DNA of 64,000 nt from Actinocorallia herbida (GTDB taxonomy: Bacteria > Actinomycetota > Actinomycetes > Streptosporangiales > Streptosporangiaceae): the NCBI RefSeq assembly GCF_003751225.1, contig NZ_RJKE01000001.1:2852001-2916000 (forward strand), given 5' to 3'. Below are positions 31,953-40,047 of this stretch, piece after piece. A program made the translations under genes and the position numbers. The notes under the pieces are model-generated. The model was not told the DNA's origin and did not search any database. It was given only the letters and a program-made list of their open reading frames with translations. How positions within the stretch are numbered: the stretch's first letter is position 1; every line of letters starts with the position of its first letter.

Positions 31953-32392
31953 CGGCGCGGCACTCCGGCGGAACGGAACTCACGCGAAGTCTGAGATCCC
32001 TTTGTTACCGGCGTGTGACGTGAGGCGGCCCCCGGCGTCACGTCGCGTTCACGCCCTGACCCGCCCCGTGTGAGACACCCTTCCCCCGTGCCCCGCCCAC
32101 CGGTGAGGCGCCGGGATTCCTTGTGCGGCGCCACAGAGGTGCTGTGCGCGGAGCCGGGAGGCCGGGGCCCGCACCCGAGCGGTGGGCCAGGTCAGCGCGG
32201 TGCGTGGTCGAGAACGGTATTTCTGTGTATATCGCATGGGGTTGTCCTGGAGAGAGCCGCAACTTAGCCTCTTCCGCGAAGAGGGATTCTCCGTTCAGAA
32301 AATAACATTCTTCCTTTCGAGAACTTCGCGTCTGCGGATGGGTGCCCGTTGGGCCCACCCGATCCATCCACCGGATGAGCAGGAGTCGAACC
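31953..32392 (+). promoter_or_regulatory. Intergenic leader region of the secreted oxidase gene
   Basis: 440 bp without a convincing gene. It contains an AT-richer stretch from about 32215 to 32335, notable in this GC-rich DNA. A promoter candidate reads TTGTCC (32242-32247), 17 nt, TAGCCT (32265-32270). Overlapping its end is a 17-bp palindrome CCTCTTC-CGC-GAAGAGG at 32268-32284, a possible operator over the start site. The SD AGGAG at 32381-32385 lies 7 nt from the ATG. The leader of about 120 nt shows no riboswitch I can name. Confidence 0.5.
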
Positions 32393-33994
32393 ATGTCCTC
32401 AGTCCTTCCCCCCACCCCGGCCGTCGGCCGGCGCACCGTGCTGGGCGCAGCGGCGGTCGGCGGCCTCGGCCTCGCCGTCGGCGTCGCCCCCGGGCGCGCC
32501 CGCGCAGCCGTGCCGGTGACGGAGTCGCGTGAGCGCGCCGTCATCGTCGGCACCGGCTTCGGCGGCGGCGTCACCGCGCTGCGGCTCGCCCGCGCCGGGG
32601 TCCGCACGCTCGTCCTGGAGCGCGGCCTGCGCTGGCCGACCGGCCCGAACGCGACGACCTTCCCGCGCATCGCGAACGTCGACCGGCGCTCGGCCTGGCT
32701 GAGCGACCACAGCGGCATCCCCGGCGTGCCCGGCACCTGGAAGCCCTACACCGGCCTCATCGAGACCCTGAAGGAGCAGGGCATGACGGTGAACTGCGGT
32801 GCCGCCGTCGGCGGAGGCTCGCTGATGTACCACGGGATGACGCTCCAGCCGACCGAGGAGTACTTCGCCGCGTCGATGCCGTTCGCCGCCGACGACTACG
32901 CCGCGCTCGACCGGTGGGCCTACCCCCTCGTCGCGCAGATGCTCAAGATCAGCACGATCCCCGACGACATCCTGGCGACCGACCCCTACAAGTCGTCCCG
33001 GCTGTTCCTCGACGCCGCGCCCAAGGCCGGCCTGGACACCTTCAAGGTGCCGCTGCCGATCGACTGGTCGTACGTGCGCGGCGAACTCGACGGCAGGTAC
33101 ACGCCGACGTACACCACGAGCGACCTGGCGTTCGGGGTGAACAACGGCGGCAAGAACTCCATCGACGTCACCTACCTGAAGGCCGCCGAGGCCACCGGAC
33201 GGGTCACGGTCGAGGTCCTGCACGTCGTCAAGGACATCTCGCTCGACGCCCGCAGGCGCTGGGTCCTGCACGTCGACCGGATCGACACCGACGGCGTCCT
33301 GCTCGAGCAGAAGCGCATCACCGCCGACGCGGTGTTCCTGAACGCCGGATCGGCCGGCACCACCCGGCTGCTGGTGAAGGCCCGCGCCAAGGGGTTGGTC
33401 CCCGACCTGCCCGACGCCGTCGGCACCGCCTGGGGCAACAACGGCGACCGGATCTACTCCTGGCTCCAGATGAACGGCGACCCCGGCACCCGCCAGGGCG
33501 GCCCCGCCTGCGTCGGCGGCCGCGACCCCGACGCCGCCATCCCGTACACCATCATCCACGCGGGCTCCCCCATCGCCCCGCCGAACGGCGCGAAGATGAT
33601 GACGGTCGTCGGCTTCGGCGTCGTCGACCCCGTCGGCACCTGGGCCTACGACCCGGCCGCCGACGACGCCCGCCTCACCTGGTCCGACTCCGGCGACGCC
33701 GCCCTCCAGGCCCTCCTCAAGGAGCGGATGACGGCGTTCACCACCGCGGCCGGCGGCATGGTGATCGACACCAACGCCGCCGAACGCTCCACCTGGCACG
33801 CCCTCGGCGGCGTTCCCATGGGCCCCGCCGTCGACCGCGCGGGCCGAGTCCGGGGCCACCGCGGCCTCTACGTCCTCGACGGCTCGCGCATCCCCGGCTC
33901 CACCGGCGCCTGCAACCCGTCCATGACCATCGCCGCCCTCGCCGAGCACAGCATGGCGGCCATCCTCCTCCAGGACCTCGGCCGCGTGTTCTGA
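32393..33994 (+). CDS. Tat-exported GMC oxidoreductase, class I cholesterol-oxidase-like
   Basis: 533 residues from ATG 32393. Twin-arginine signal GRRTVLGAAAVGGLGLAVGV (about 12-31) with probable cleavage near RARA-A; GMC FAD motif IVGTGFGGGVTALRL (about 50). Similarity to Streptomyces cholesterol oxidase runs along the chain: VGGGSLMYHGMTLQP, NNGGKNSIDVTYLKAA, FLNAGSAGTTRLLVKAR, GTWAYDPAADDARLTW, WHALGGVPMG and GLYVLDGSRIPGS. Catalytic His (H469) and Asn (N508) match H447 and N485, but the Streptomyces glutamate E361 (isomerising base) appears to be His389. Expected role: extracellular oxidation of a 3-beta-hydroxysterol or similar alcohol, giving H2O2. Loss of isomerisation is possible. 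Confidence 0.88.
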   Translation: MSSVLPPTPAVGRRTVLGAAAVGGLGLAVGVAPGRARAAVPVTESRERAVIVGTGFGGGVTALRLARAGVRTLVLERGLRWPTGPNATTFPRIANVDRRSAWLSDHSGIPGVPGTWKPYTGLIETLKEQGMTVNCGAAVGGGSLMYHGMTLQPTEEYFAASMPFAADDYAALDRWAYPLVAQMLKISTIPDDILATDPYKSSRLFLDAAPKAGLDTFKVPLPIDWSYVRGELDGRYTPTYTTSDLAFGVNNGGKNSIDVTYLKAAEATGRVTVEVLHVVKDISLDARRRWVLHVDRIDTDGVLLEQKRITADAVFLNAGSAGTTRLLVKARAKGLVPDLPDAVGTAWGNNGDRIYSWLQMNGDPGTRQGGPACVGGRDPDAAIPYTIIHAGSPIAPPNGAKMMTVVGFGVVDPVGTWAYDPAADDARLTWSDSGDAALQALLKERMTAFTTAAGGMVIDTNAAERSTWHALGGVPMGPAVDRAGRVRGHRGLYVLDGSRIPGSTGACNPSMTIAALAEHSMAAILLQDLGRVF

Positions 33995-34011
33995 CCCCGC
34001 CCGGATACCGA

Positions 34012-34039
34012 GCCCGCCCGTCATCCCAGACGGGCGGGC
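34012..34039. terminator. Strong hairpin terminator after the oxidase gene
   Basis: GCCCGCCCGTC (34012-34022) pairs perfectly with GACGGGCGGGC (34029-34039) around a 6-nt loop, 18 nt past the oxidase stop. It lies between convergent genes (oxidase plus, GntR minus), though it is about 160 nt from the GntR stop. Confidence 0.75.
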
Positions 34040-34202
34040 CGTCCGCGTGCGGGGGGAGGAGATCAGCGCGGGCCTCCTCCTCCGCCCTTTCGTGGCAGGC
34101 GAAAAGGCGCAGCGGGACGGCGAGGACGGCGGCGAAGACGGGAGCCATAGGACACGGTGGGGACCACCACCGGCCGTGTGGTGCCGGAGGCCGGCGTGGC
34201 CG

Positions 34203-35021
34203 TCAGGACTGGCGGATGCGGTTGCGGGTGCGGGGGGAGGCGGCGTCGATGACGCGGTGCTTCAGGGAGCGGAGCACCCAGCGCTGGGTCGCGGTGAGGT
34301 GTTCGGTGGCGAGGCGGGAGGCCTCGGTGGCGTCGCCCGCGGAGATGACCTCGGTGAGGCGTTCGTGGGCGTGCTGGGCCTTGGCGCGCTCGGCGCGGGA
34401 GGGGTAGGAGCCGCGGGACATCTGGGCGTCGGCCCAGGACTCCTCCTGGACGGACCAGAGGGAGGTGAGGCTCTTGACGACGACGCGGAGCGTGGCGTTC
34501 GCCTCGAAGCCGACCAGGGCGTCGTGGAAGTCGCGGGCCGTGCGGGTGAACGCCGCGCCGTCGTCGAGGTGGGACTCGCTCGCGGCGAGCAGCTCTTCGA
34601 GGCGGGGGACGATGACCTCGTGCCGGTCCTCGCGCTCCGCGCAGTGCGCGGCGCAGATCGGCTCCAGGACGGCGAGGGCCTGGCCGAGGTCGGGCACGTC
34701 GACCTGCATCGCCTGGAGGGTGAGGCCGAGCGCGTATCCGGCGGTGCCGATGTCGGGGGCGTGCACGGTCGCGCCGCCGCGGTTGCCGCGCCGGACGGTG
34801 ACGAAGCCCTCGGTCTCCAGGATGCGCAGCGCCTCGCGGACCGACGGGTAGCTGACGCCGAACTGGGCGACCAGCTCGTCCTGCTTCGGCAGGGTCGAGC
34901 CGTCGGTGATGCCGCCGGCGAGGATTCTGTCGCGCAGCGCGGAGGCGACCAGCTCGGCCATGCGCAGCTGCCCGATCTTGGTCGGCGCGGGCTTGACCTG
35001 CTCGGTTCCGGCGGGCTCCAT
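34203..35021 (-). CDS. FadR-type GntR transcriptional regulator
   Basis: 272 residues. Winged HTH: LVASALRDRILAGGITDGST then LVAQFGVSYPSVREALRILE and FVTVRRGNRGGATV (about 20-80), then FCD domain (about 105-250) with LEPICAAHCAEREDRHE and TARDFHDALVGFEANATLRV. Same architecture as the regulator at 5987-6775. Its ATG lies 33 nt after the ligase stop on the same strand, with the motif TTATAAGG (35024-35031) in that gap; the same motif reappears in the promoter between the ligase and the CoA-transferase operon. This suggests local and divergent control by this protein. FCD domains usually bind small carboxylates. Confidence 0.88.
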   Translation of the reverse strand: MEPAGTEQVKPAPTKIGQLRMAELVASALRDRILAGGITDGSTLPKQDELVAQFGVSYPSVREALRILETEGFVTVRRGNRGGATVHAPDIGTAGYALGLTLQAMQVDVPDLGQALAVLEPICAAHCAEREDRHEVIVPRLEELLAASESHLDDGAAFTRTARDFHDALVGFEANATLRVVVKSLTSLWSVQEESWADAQMSRGSYPSRAERAKAQHAHERLTEVISAGDATEASRLATEHLTATQRWVLRSLKHRVIDAASPRTRNRIRQS

Positions 35022-35054
35022 GTTTATAAGGTTATCAGTGATGGCCGTCCCGCC

Positions 35055-36611
35055 TCACGGGGTCTCGCCCGCGCTGCCGACGAGGTCGGCGAGGGCGGTC
35101 CGCTGCACCTTGCCCATGGCGTTGCGGGGCAGGGCCGGGACCTGGGTCCAGAACTCCGGGACCTTGTAGGGCGCGAGCGTCCGGCGGCAGTGCTCGGCGA
35201 GCGCGCCCGCGTCCAGCGGGCCCCCCGCGGTCTGCACGACCGCCGCGACGCGCTGGCCGAGCCGGGCGTCGGGAACCGCGCACACCGCGGCCGCGGCGAC
35301 CTCCGGGTGGGCGGCGAGGACGCGTTCGACCTCGGCCGGGTAGACGTTCGCGCCGCCGCGGACGATGACGAGCTTCTTGCGGTCCAGCACGGTCAGCCAG
35401 CCATCGCCGTCCACGTGCCCGATGTCGCCCGTCGAGACGGTGCCCTGCGCGAACGGGCGGACGCCGCCCTTCTCCCAGTGGCCGAGCAGCGGAGTCCATG
35501 CCCCCGCCCAGGGGCCGGAAGAAGCCCCGGCAAGGCGCAGTTCCCCGGACTCACCCGGAGGCAGCCGGTTCCCTTGCGCGTCGTAGGCGGCGACGTCGAA
35601 GTGGGGGAGAAGGCGGCCGCTCGCTCCCGGCCGCCACTCCTCGCCCGGAGGGTCGATCGAGACCACGGTCGGCGCCTCCGTCAGCCCGTACGTCGCCCGG
35701 GGGACGAGCCCGTGCGCGGCGGCGAAGGCACGCCGCAGCTCATCGGGGGTGTCGCTGCCGCCGCTCCACACCTCGCGCAGCGACGACAGGTCGAGTTCCG
35801 GGCGCGCGGCGAAGTCGTGCAGCTGCGCCGGAGCGCCGTTCCACACCGTGACGCGGCGCGTGGAGATCCACTCGGCGACGCCCGAGGCGTCCCGCCGGTC
35901 CATGATGACGGCCCGGCCGCCCGCCTGGGCGGTGAGCAGCGTCGACAGGACCATGAGGTTGAGGATGGTGAGCGGGAAGCTGTCGCCCTTGCGCAGCTCG
36001 GGCCCCCAGCCGCGGCTCGCGACCAGCGCCGCGCCCGGCAACAGGAGGTTGCGCTGGCTGTGCACGACGGCCTTGGGCCGTCCCGAGGTGCCGCTGGTGA
36101 ACGCGATCCCGGCCGGCGCGTCGGGATCGGCGGCGACGTCCGGGGCGTGCTCCGCGCGCGCGGTCAGCGCCGCCCAGGCATCGGCGTCGACCCGGCCCGG
36201 CACCTCGATGCGGCAGCGCGGCCCGGCCAGCACCACGGTGGGCTCGCACAGCTCGTGCAGGTCCCGCTGCTCTGCCTCGGTCAGCGCCTCGCCGATCCCC
36301 GCCCAGACGGCGCCGACCCGCTGCGCGCCGTGGAAGGCCGCGACGATGTCGAGGTCGTTCGGCAGGCAGGCCGCGACCCGGTCGCCGGGCCTGATCCCGC
36401 GCGCCCACAGCGCCCCGGCGGCCCGTCGCGCCCGCTCGTCCAGCTCGGCGTAGGTCAGCGTGCCGGAGGCCGCTTCGACGGCGATCGCGTCGGGCCGGAC
36501 GGCGAGCGCCGCGTCCAGGACCCGGGCGATCGTGCCGGGTCCCGGTGGGCGCCCCGGCGTCCGACCGGTGAGGTGCTGTTCCTGCGGAAGGCCGCCGCCG
36601 TCGCTGCTCAC
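35055..36611 (-). CDS. AMP-forming acyl-CoA synthetase
   Basis: 518 residues, GTG 36611 with GAGGT upstream. Motifs: IAFTSGTSGRPKAVVHSQRN (about 168), TYGLTEAPTVVSID (about 305), STGDIGHVDGDGWLTVLDRK with VRGGANVYPAEVERVLAAH (about 395-435) and RNAMGKVQRTAL near the C-terminus with the catalytic lysine. It is transcribed divergently from the CaiB-FadE-CitE-CoA transferase operon and upstream of the GntR gene, so it is probably the entry or salvage ligase of that acid pathway. Confidence 0.9.
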   Translation of the reverse strand: MSSDGGGLPQEQHLTGRTPGRPPGPGTIARVLDAALAVRPDAIAVEAASGTLTYAELDERARRAAGALWARGIRPGDRVAACLPNDLDIVAAFHGAQRVGAVWAGIGEALTEAEQRDLHELCEPTVVLAGPRCRIEVPGRVDADAWAALTARAEHAPDVAADPDAPAGIAFTSGTSGRPKAVVHSQRNLLLPGAALVASRGWGPELRKGDSFPLTILNLMVLSTLLTAQAGGRAVIMDRRDASGVAEWISTRRVTVWNGAPAQLHDFAARPELDLSSLREVWSGGSDTPDELRRAFAAAHGLVPRATYGLTEAPTVVSIDPPGEEWRPGASGRLLPHFDVAAYDAQGNRLPPGESGELRLAGASSGPWAGAWTPLLGHWEKGGVRPFAQGTVSTGDIGHVDGDGWLTVLDRKKLVIVRGGANVYPAEVERVLAAHPEVAAAAVCAVPDARLGQRVAAVVQTAGGPLDAGALAEHCRRTLAPYKVPEFWTQVPALPRNAMGKVQRTALADLVGSAGETP

Positions 36612-36798
36612 ACCTCAGTTCGTACCACTATCCTTATAATGATTCAACAGATACGATCGCGGCTGCGGTGGCCGTGCCGGTGCGGGCGCCGCGCAAGGGA
36701 AGCCGAGGACACCGGTAGGAGACGGCAATGCAAGTCGGACGCGCCCATCGGACCCGTCACCCCAGAACCCCGGACCGCCCGGCCGCCCGGAGCCGCGC
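36612..36798. promoter_or_regulatory. Divergent promoter with GntR-type site
   Basis: 187 bp between the ligase and CoA-transferase starts. ATCCTTATAATGAT at 36630-36643 is a near-palindrome (ATC-x-TTATAA-x-GAT) and contains a good -10 hexamer TATAAT (36635-36640). Its core CCTTATAA also occurs, in reverse orientation, right before the GntR start (TTATAAGG, 35024-35031). The remaining part, toward the CoA-transferase gene, is GC-rich and shows nothing I can identify. Confidence 0.55.
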
Positions 36799-37941
36799 AT
36801 GACGCACCGGGGACCCCTGTCCGGCATCCGCGTCCTCGACCTGACGACCATGGTCATGGGCCCTTACTGCACCCAGATGATGGCCGACATGGGCGCCGAC
36901 GTCATCAAGGTCGAGCCGCCCGCGGGCGACGACACCCGCTATGTCTCCGCGGGCCCGGAACACGGCATGGGCGGCGTGTTCGCCAACGTCAACCGCGGCA
37001 AGCGCAGCGTCGTCCTCGACCTCCGCACCCCCGACGGCAAGGCGGCGCTGCGCGCCCTCACCGAGCGCTGCGACGTGTTCGTGCACTCCATGCGCGCCAA
37101 GGCGATCGCTCGTCTGGGCTTCGCCTACGCCGACGTCGCCGCGCTCAACCCGTCGGCCGTCTACACCAACTGCTACGGCTACGGCCGCCGCGGCCCGTAC
37201 GCCGATCTCGCCGCCTACGACGACACGATCCAGGCCGAATGCGGCATCCCGTCGGTCCAGGAGCGGCTGACGGGCGAGGCCGGGTACGTCGGCACGATCA
37301 TGGCCGACAAGGTGGCCGGCCTGACCGCCCTCTACGCCACGACCGCCGCGCTGTTCCACCGCGAGCGCACGGGCGAAGGCCAGGAGGTGGAGATCGCCAT
37401 GTTCGAGACGATGGCCGCCTTCATGCTGGTCGAGCACGCGGGCGCGGCGCTGTTCCAGCCGCCGCTCGGCCCCGCGGGCTACCCGCGCGCGGTGGCCCCG
37501 AACCGCAGGCCCTACCGCACGAAGGACGGGTACCTCTCGGCCCTCGTCTACAACGACAAGCAGTGGGCCGCGTTCGTCGGCGCGGTCCGGCCGGCGTGGG
37601 CGGGCGAGCACTTCGCGACGCTGGCGCGCCGCGCCGCCCGGATCGACGAGGTCTACGCGCTGCTCGCCGAGACGTTCCGGGAACGCACCACCGAGGCGTG
37701 GCTGGACCTGCTGCGCTCGCTCGACATCCCCGCCGCGCCCGTCCGCACCCTGGACGACCTCCTCGACGACCCGCACCTCGCCGAGACCGGGTTCTTCGAG
37801 ACCGTCCGGTCTCCCTACGGCGACGTCCGCTTCCCCGGCCCGCCCGCCTGGTTCTCCCGCACCCCCGGCCGTGTCGCCGGACCCGCCCCCCGCCTCGGCG
37901 CCGACACCCGCGACGTCCTCGACGCCCTCGGCAGGTTCTGA
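36799..37941 (+). CDS. Class III (CaiB/BaiF family) CoA transferase
   Basis: 380 residues. Family blocks: SGIRVLDLTTMVMGPYCTQM (about 8), MGADVIKVEPP (about 33), FANVNRGKRSVVLDLRTPDG (about 55), and the catalytic aspartate in VGTIMADKVAGLTALYATTA (about 170), with HRERTGEGQEVEIAMFETMA following. It moves CoA between acids by an aspartyl-CoA anhydride mechanism. First gene of a four-gene operon with FadE, a CitE-like lyase and a family I CoA transferase. The substrate is probably a small, perhaps branched or dicarboxylic, acid. Confidence 0.92.
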   Translation: MTHRGPLSGIRVLDLTTMVMGPYCTQMMADMGADVIKVEPPAGDDTRYVSAGPEHGMGGVFANVNRGKRSVVLDLRTPDGKAALRALTERCDVFVHSMRAKAIARLGFAYADVAALNPSAVYTNCYGYGRRGPYADLAAYDDTIQAECGIPSVQERLTGEAGYVGTIMADKVAGLTALYATTAALFHRERTGEGQEVEIAMFETMAAFMLVEHAGAALFQPPLGPAGYPRAVAPNRRPYRTKDGYLSALVYNDKQWAAFVGAVRPAWAGEHFATLARRAARIDEVYALLAETFRERTTEAWLDLLRSLDIPAAPVRTLDDLLDDPHLAETGFFETVRSPYGDVRFPGPPAWFSRTPGRVAGPAPRLGADTRDVLDALGRF

Positions 37942-37963
37942 CCCCCACCCCCAGGAGAACACG

Positions 37964-39133
37964 ATGGATTTCTCCCTCACCGAGGACCAGCAGAGCATCC
38001 GCGACGCCGTCCTCGACTTCTGCACCACCCGGTTCCCCGACGAGTACTGGCGCGACCTCGACGAGCGCGCGGTGTTCCCGCACGACTTCCACAAGGCGAT
38101 GGCCGACGCGGGCTGGCTGGGCGTCGCGATGCCCGAGGACGTCGGGGGCGCGGGCCTCGGCATCACCGAGGCCGCGATCATGATGCAGGCCGTCGCCGAG
38201 TCGGGCGGCGGGATGACCGCGGCGTCGAGCATCCACGGCCCGGTGTTCAGCATGCAGCCCGTCGCCCTGTTCGGCACCGAGGAGCAGAGCAAGCGGATGA
38301 TCCCGTCCGTCCTCACCGGAGAGCACCGGATCTGCTTCGCGGTGACCGAGCCGGACGCCGGGCTCGACACGACGAGGCTGCGCACCCGCGCCGAGCGCCG
38401 CGAGGGCGGCTACCTGGTGAACGGCGAGAAGATCTGGATCTCCGTCGCGCAGGTCGCCGACAAGATGATGCTGCTCGCCCGCACGACGCCGCTGGAGGAG
38501 GTGACGAAGAAGACCGAGGGCCTGTCCCTGTTCTTCACCGACCTCGACCGGGCCAGCATCGACGTCCGGGCGATCAAGAAGATGGGCCGGCACGCGGTCG
38601 ACTCGAACCTCCTGTTCCTCACCGACGTGTGGATTCCGGAGGAGGACAGGATCGGCGCGGAGGGCGAGGGCTTCAAGATCATCCTGCATGGGCTCAACCC
38701 CGAGCGGATCCTGCTCGCCGCGGAGGCCATCGGCCTGGGCCGGGCGGCGCTCAAGCGCGCGGCGCGCTACGCCCGCGAACGCGTCGTCTTCGACCGGCCG
38801 ATCGGGATGAACCAGGGCATCCAGCATCCGCTGGCCAAGTGCTGGGCGCAGCTCGAAGCGGCGAACCTCATGGTGCTGAAGGCCGCGACCCTGTTCGACG
38901 ACGGGGCGGACTGCGGCGTCGAGGCCAACGCGGGCAAGTACCTCGCGGCCGAGGCAGGGTTCGAGGCGTGCCACACCGCGATGCTCACGCTCGGCGGGAT
39001 GGGCTACGCGCGGGAGTACGACGTCGAGCGCTACCTGCGGGAGGTGATGATCCCGCGCACCGCCCCGGTGAGCCCGCACATGATCCTCAACTTCCTCGCC
39101 GAGAAGGTGCTCGGCCTGCCCAAGTCGTACTGA
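37964..39133 (+). CDS. Acyl-CoA dehydrogenase with atypical C-terminus
   Basis: 389 residues from ATG 37964 (AGGAG 9 nt upstream). Standard N- and middle domains: MDFSLTEDQQSIRDAVLDF, MPEDVGGAGLGITEAAIMM (about 55), CFAVTEPDAGLDTTRL (about 126), NGEKIWISVAQVADKMMLLA. The C-terminal end reads MIPRTAPVSPHMILNFLAEK and VLGLPKSY instead of the usual Y-E-G-T-S-E-I-Q-R motif, so the loop that normally carries the MCAD base is remodelled. Flanked by CoA transferase genes and a CitE-like gene, it would desaturate the acid once it is a CoA ester. Confidence 0.9.
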   Translation: MDFSLTEDQQSIRDAVLDFCTTRFPDEYWRDLDERAVFPHDFHKAMADAGWLGVAMPEDVGGAGLGITEAAIMMQAVAESGGGMTAASSIHGPVFSMQPVALFGTEEQSKRMIPSVLTGEHRICFAVTEPDAGLDTTRLRTRAERREGGYLVNGEKIWISVAQVADKMMLLARTTPLEEVTKKTEGLSLFFTDLDRASIDVRAIKKMGRHAVDSNLLFLTDVWIPEEDRIGAEGEGFKIILHGLNPERILLAAEAIGLGRAALKRAARYARERVVFDRPIGMNQGIQHPLAKCWAQLEAANLMVLKAATLFDDGADCGVEANAGKYLAAEAGFEACHTAMLTLGGMGYAREYDVERYLREVMIPRTAPVSPHMILNFLAEKVLGLPKSY

Positions 39134-39165
39134 GACGTACCGAGCCGTTCGCAACGAGGAGAGAC

Positions 39166-40047
39166 ATGCAGAGCTTCAGCGCGCGATCCTGGCTGTTCGC
39201 GCCCGGGGACAGTCCCCGGAAGATGGCCAAGGCCGCCGACGGGTCCGCCGACGCCGTCATCCTGGACCTGGAGGACGCGGTCGCCGAGGAGGGCAAGCCG
39301 GGCGCGCGCGCGGGCGTCGCGGAGTTCCTCGCGGGCCGCCCCGAGGCGGAGCGGGGCCGCCTGTGGGTGCGGATCAACCCCTTGGACGGCCCGCACGCGC
39401 TGTCCGACCTCGCCGCGATCGTGCCCGCCCGGCCCGGCGGCGTCATGCTGCCCAAGGCGCGTGGACCGCAGGACGTCGAGGTGCTCGACCACTACCTGTC
39501 GGCGCTGGAGGTCGCGGCGGGCACGGAACGCGGCGCCATCCGGGTGATCGCGCTGGTGACCGAGACCGCCGAAGGCATGTTCACCACCGGGGCCTACAAG
39601 GGCGCGCCCCGCCTTACCGCGCTGACCTGGGGGGCCGAGGATCTCGCCGACGCCGTCGGGGCCAGCGACAACCGGGGCCCGGACGGAGGCTACGGCTTCA
39701 CCTACGAGCTCGCCCGCAGCCTCTGCCTCCTGGGCGCGGCGGCGGCGGGCGTCGCCGCGGTCGACACCATCCACGGCGACTTCCGCGACCTCGCGGGCCT
39801 GCGCGCGCGGGCCGAGAAGGTCCGCCGCGACGGGTACCGCGGCATGCTCGCCATCCATCCCGACCAGGTCGAGGTCATCAACGCCGCGTTCGCCCCGACG
39901 GAGGCGGAACTCGCCGAGGCGCGCGAGATCGTCGAGCTGTTCGCGGCGCATCCGGGCGTCGGCGCGATCGGCCGCAACGGCGCGATGCTCGACCGGCCGC
40001 ACCTCGCCCGCGCCCGGGCGCTGCTGGCCGCAGGCGGCCTGACATGA
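39166..40047 (+). CDS. CitE-like C-C lyase (HpcH/HpaI aldolase family)
   Basis: 293 residues. CitE-type core: SWLFAPGDSPRKMAKAADGS (about 7), VILDLEDAV (about 31, metal and CoA-binding region), LWVRINPLDGPHA (about 66), GVMLPKARGPQDVEVLDHY (about 92), VTETAEGMFTTGAY (about 130) with the metal-binding Glu, and LTWGAEDLADAVGA (about 148). These proteins are Mg-dependent lyases or hydrolases for 3-hydroxyacyl-CoAs such as citramalyl-CoA, malyl-CoA or HMG-like esters. Position between FadE and a CoA transferase (ATGA overlap with the latter) suggests cleavage of a hydroxyacyl-CoA to acetyl-CoA or pyruvate-type products. No separate hydratase gene lies in this operon. Confidence 0.88.
   Translation: MQSFSARSWLFAPGDSPRKMAKAADGSADAVILDLEDAVAEEGKPGARAGVAEFLAGRPEAERGRLWVRINPLDGPHALSDLAAIVPARPGGVMLPKARGPQDVEVLDHYLSALEVAAGTERGAIRVIALVTETAEGMFTTGAYKGAPRLTALTWGAEDLADAVGASDNRGPDGGYGFTYELARSLCLLGAAAAGVAAVDTIHGDFRDLAGLRARAEKVRRDGYRGMLAIHPDQVEVINAAFAPTEAELAEAREIVELFAAHPGVGAIGRNGAMLDRPHLARARALLAAGGLT

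Noticed and set aside
31953-32392. Several 60-190 codon frames upstream of the secreted oxidase
   Set aside because: They overlap each other on both strands, carry no SD or domain, and cross the AT-rich promoter patch.
34047-38183. A 1378-codon open frame on the plus strand through 34.0-38.2 kb
   Set aside because: It is an antisense or out-of-frame shadow of the GntR, ligase and CoA-transferase genes, with R/A/G/P-rich low-complexity translation and no motifs. GC-rich third positions make such frames common here.
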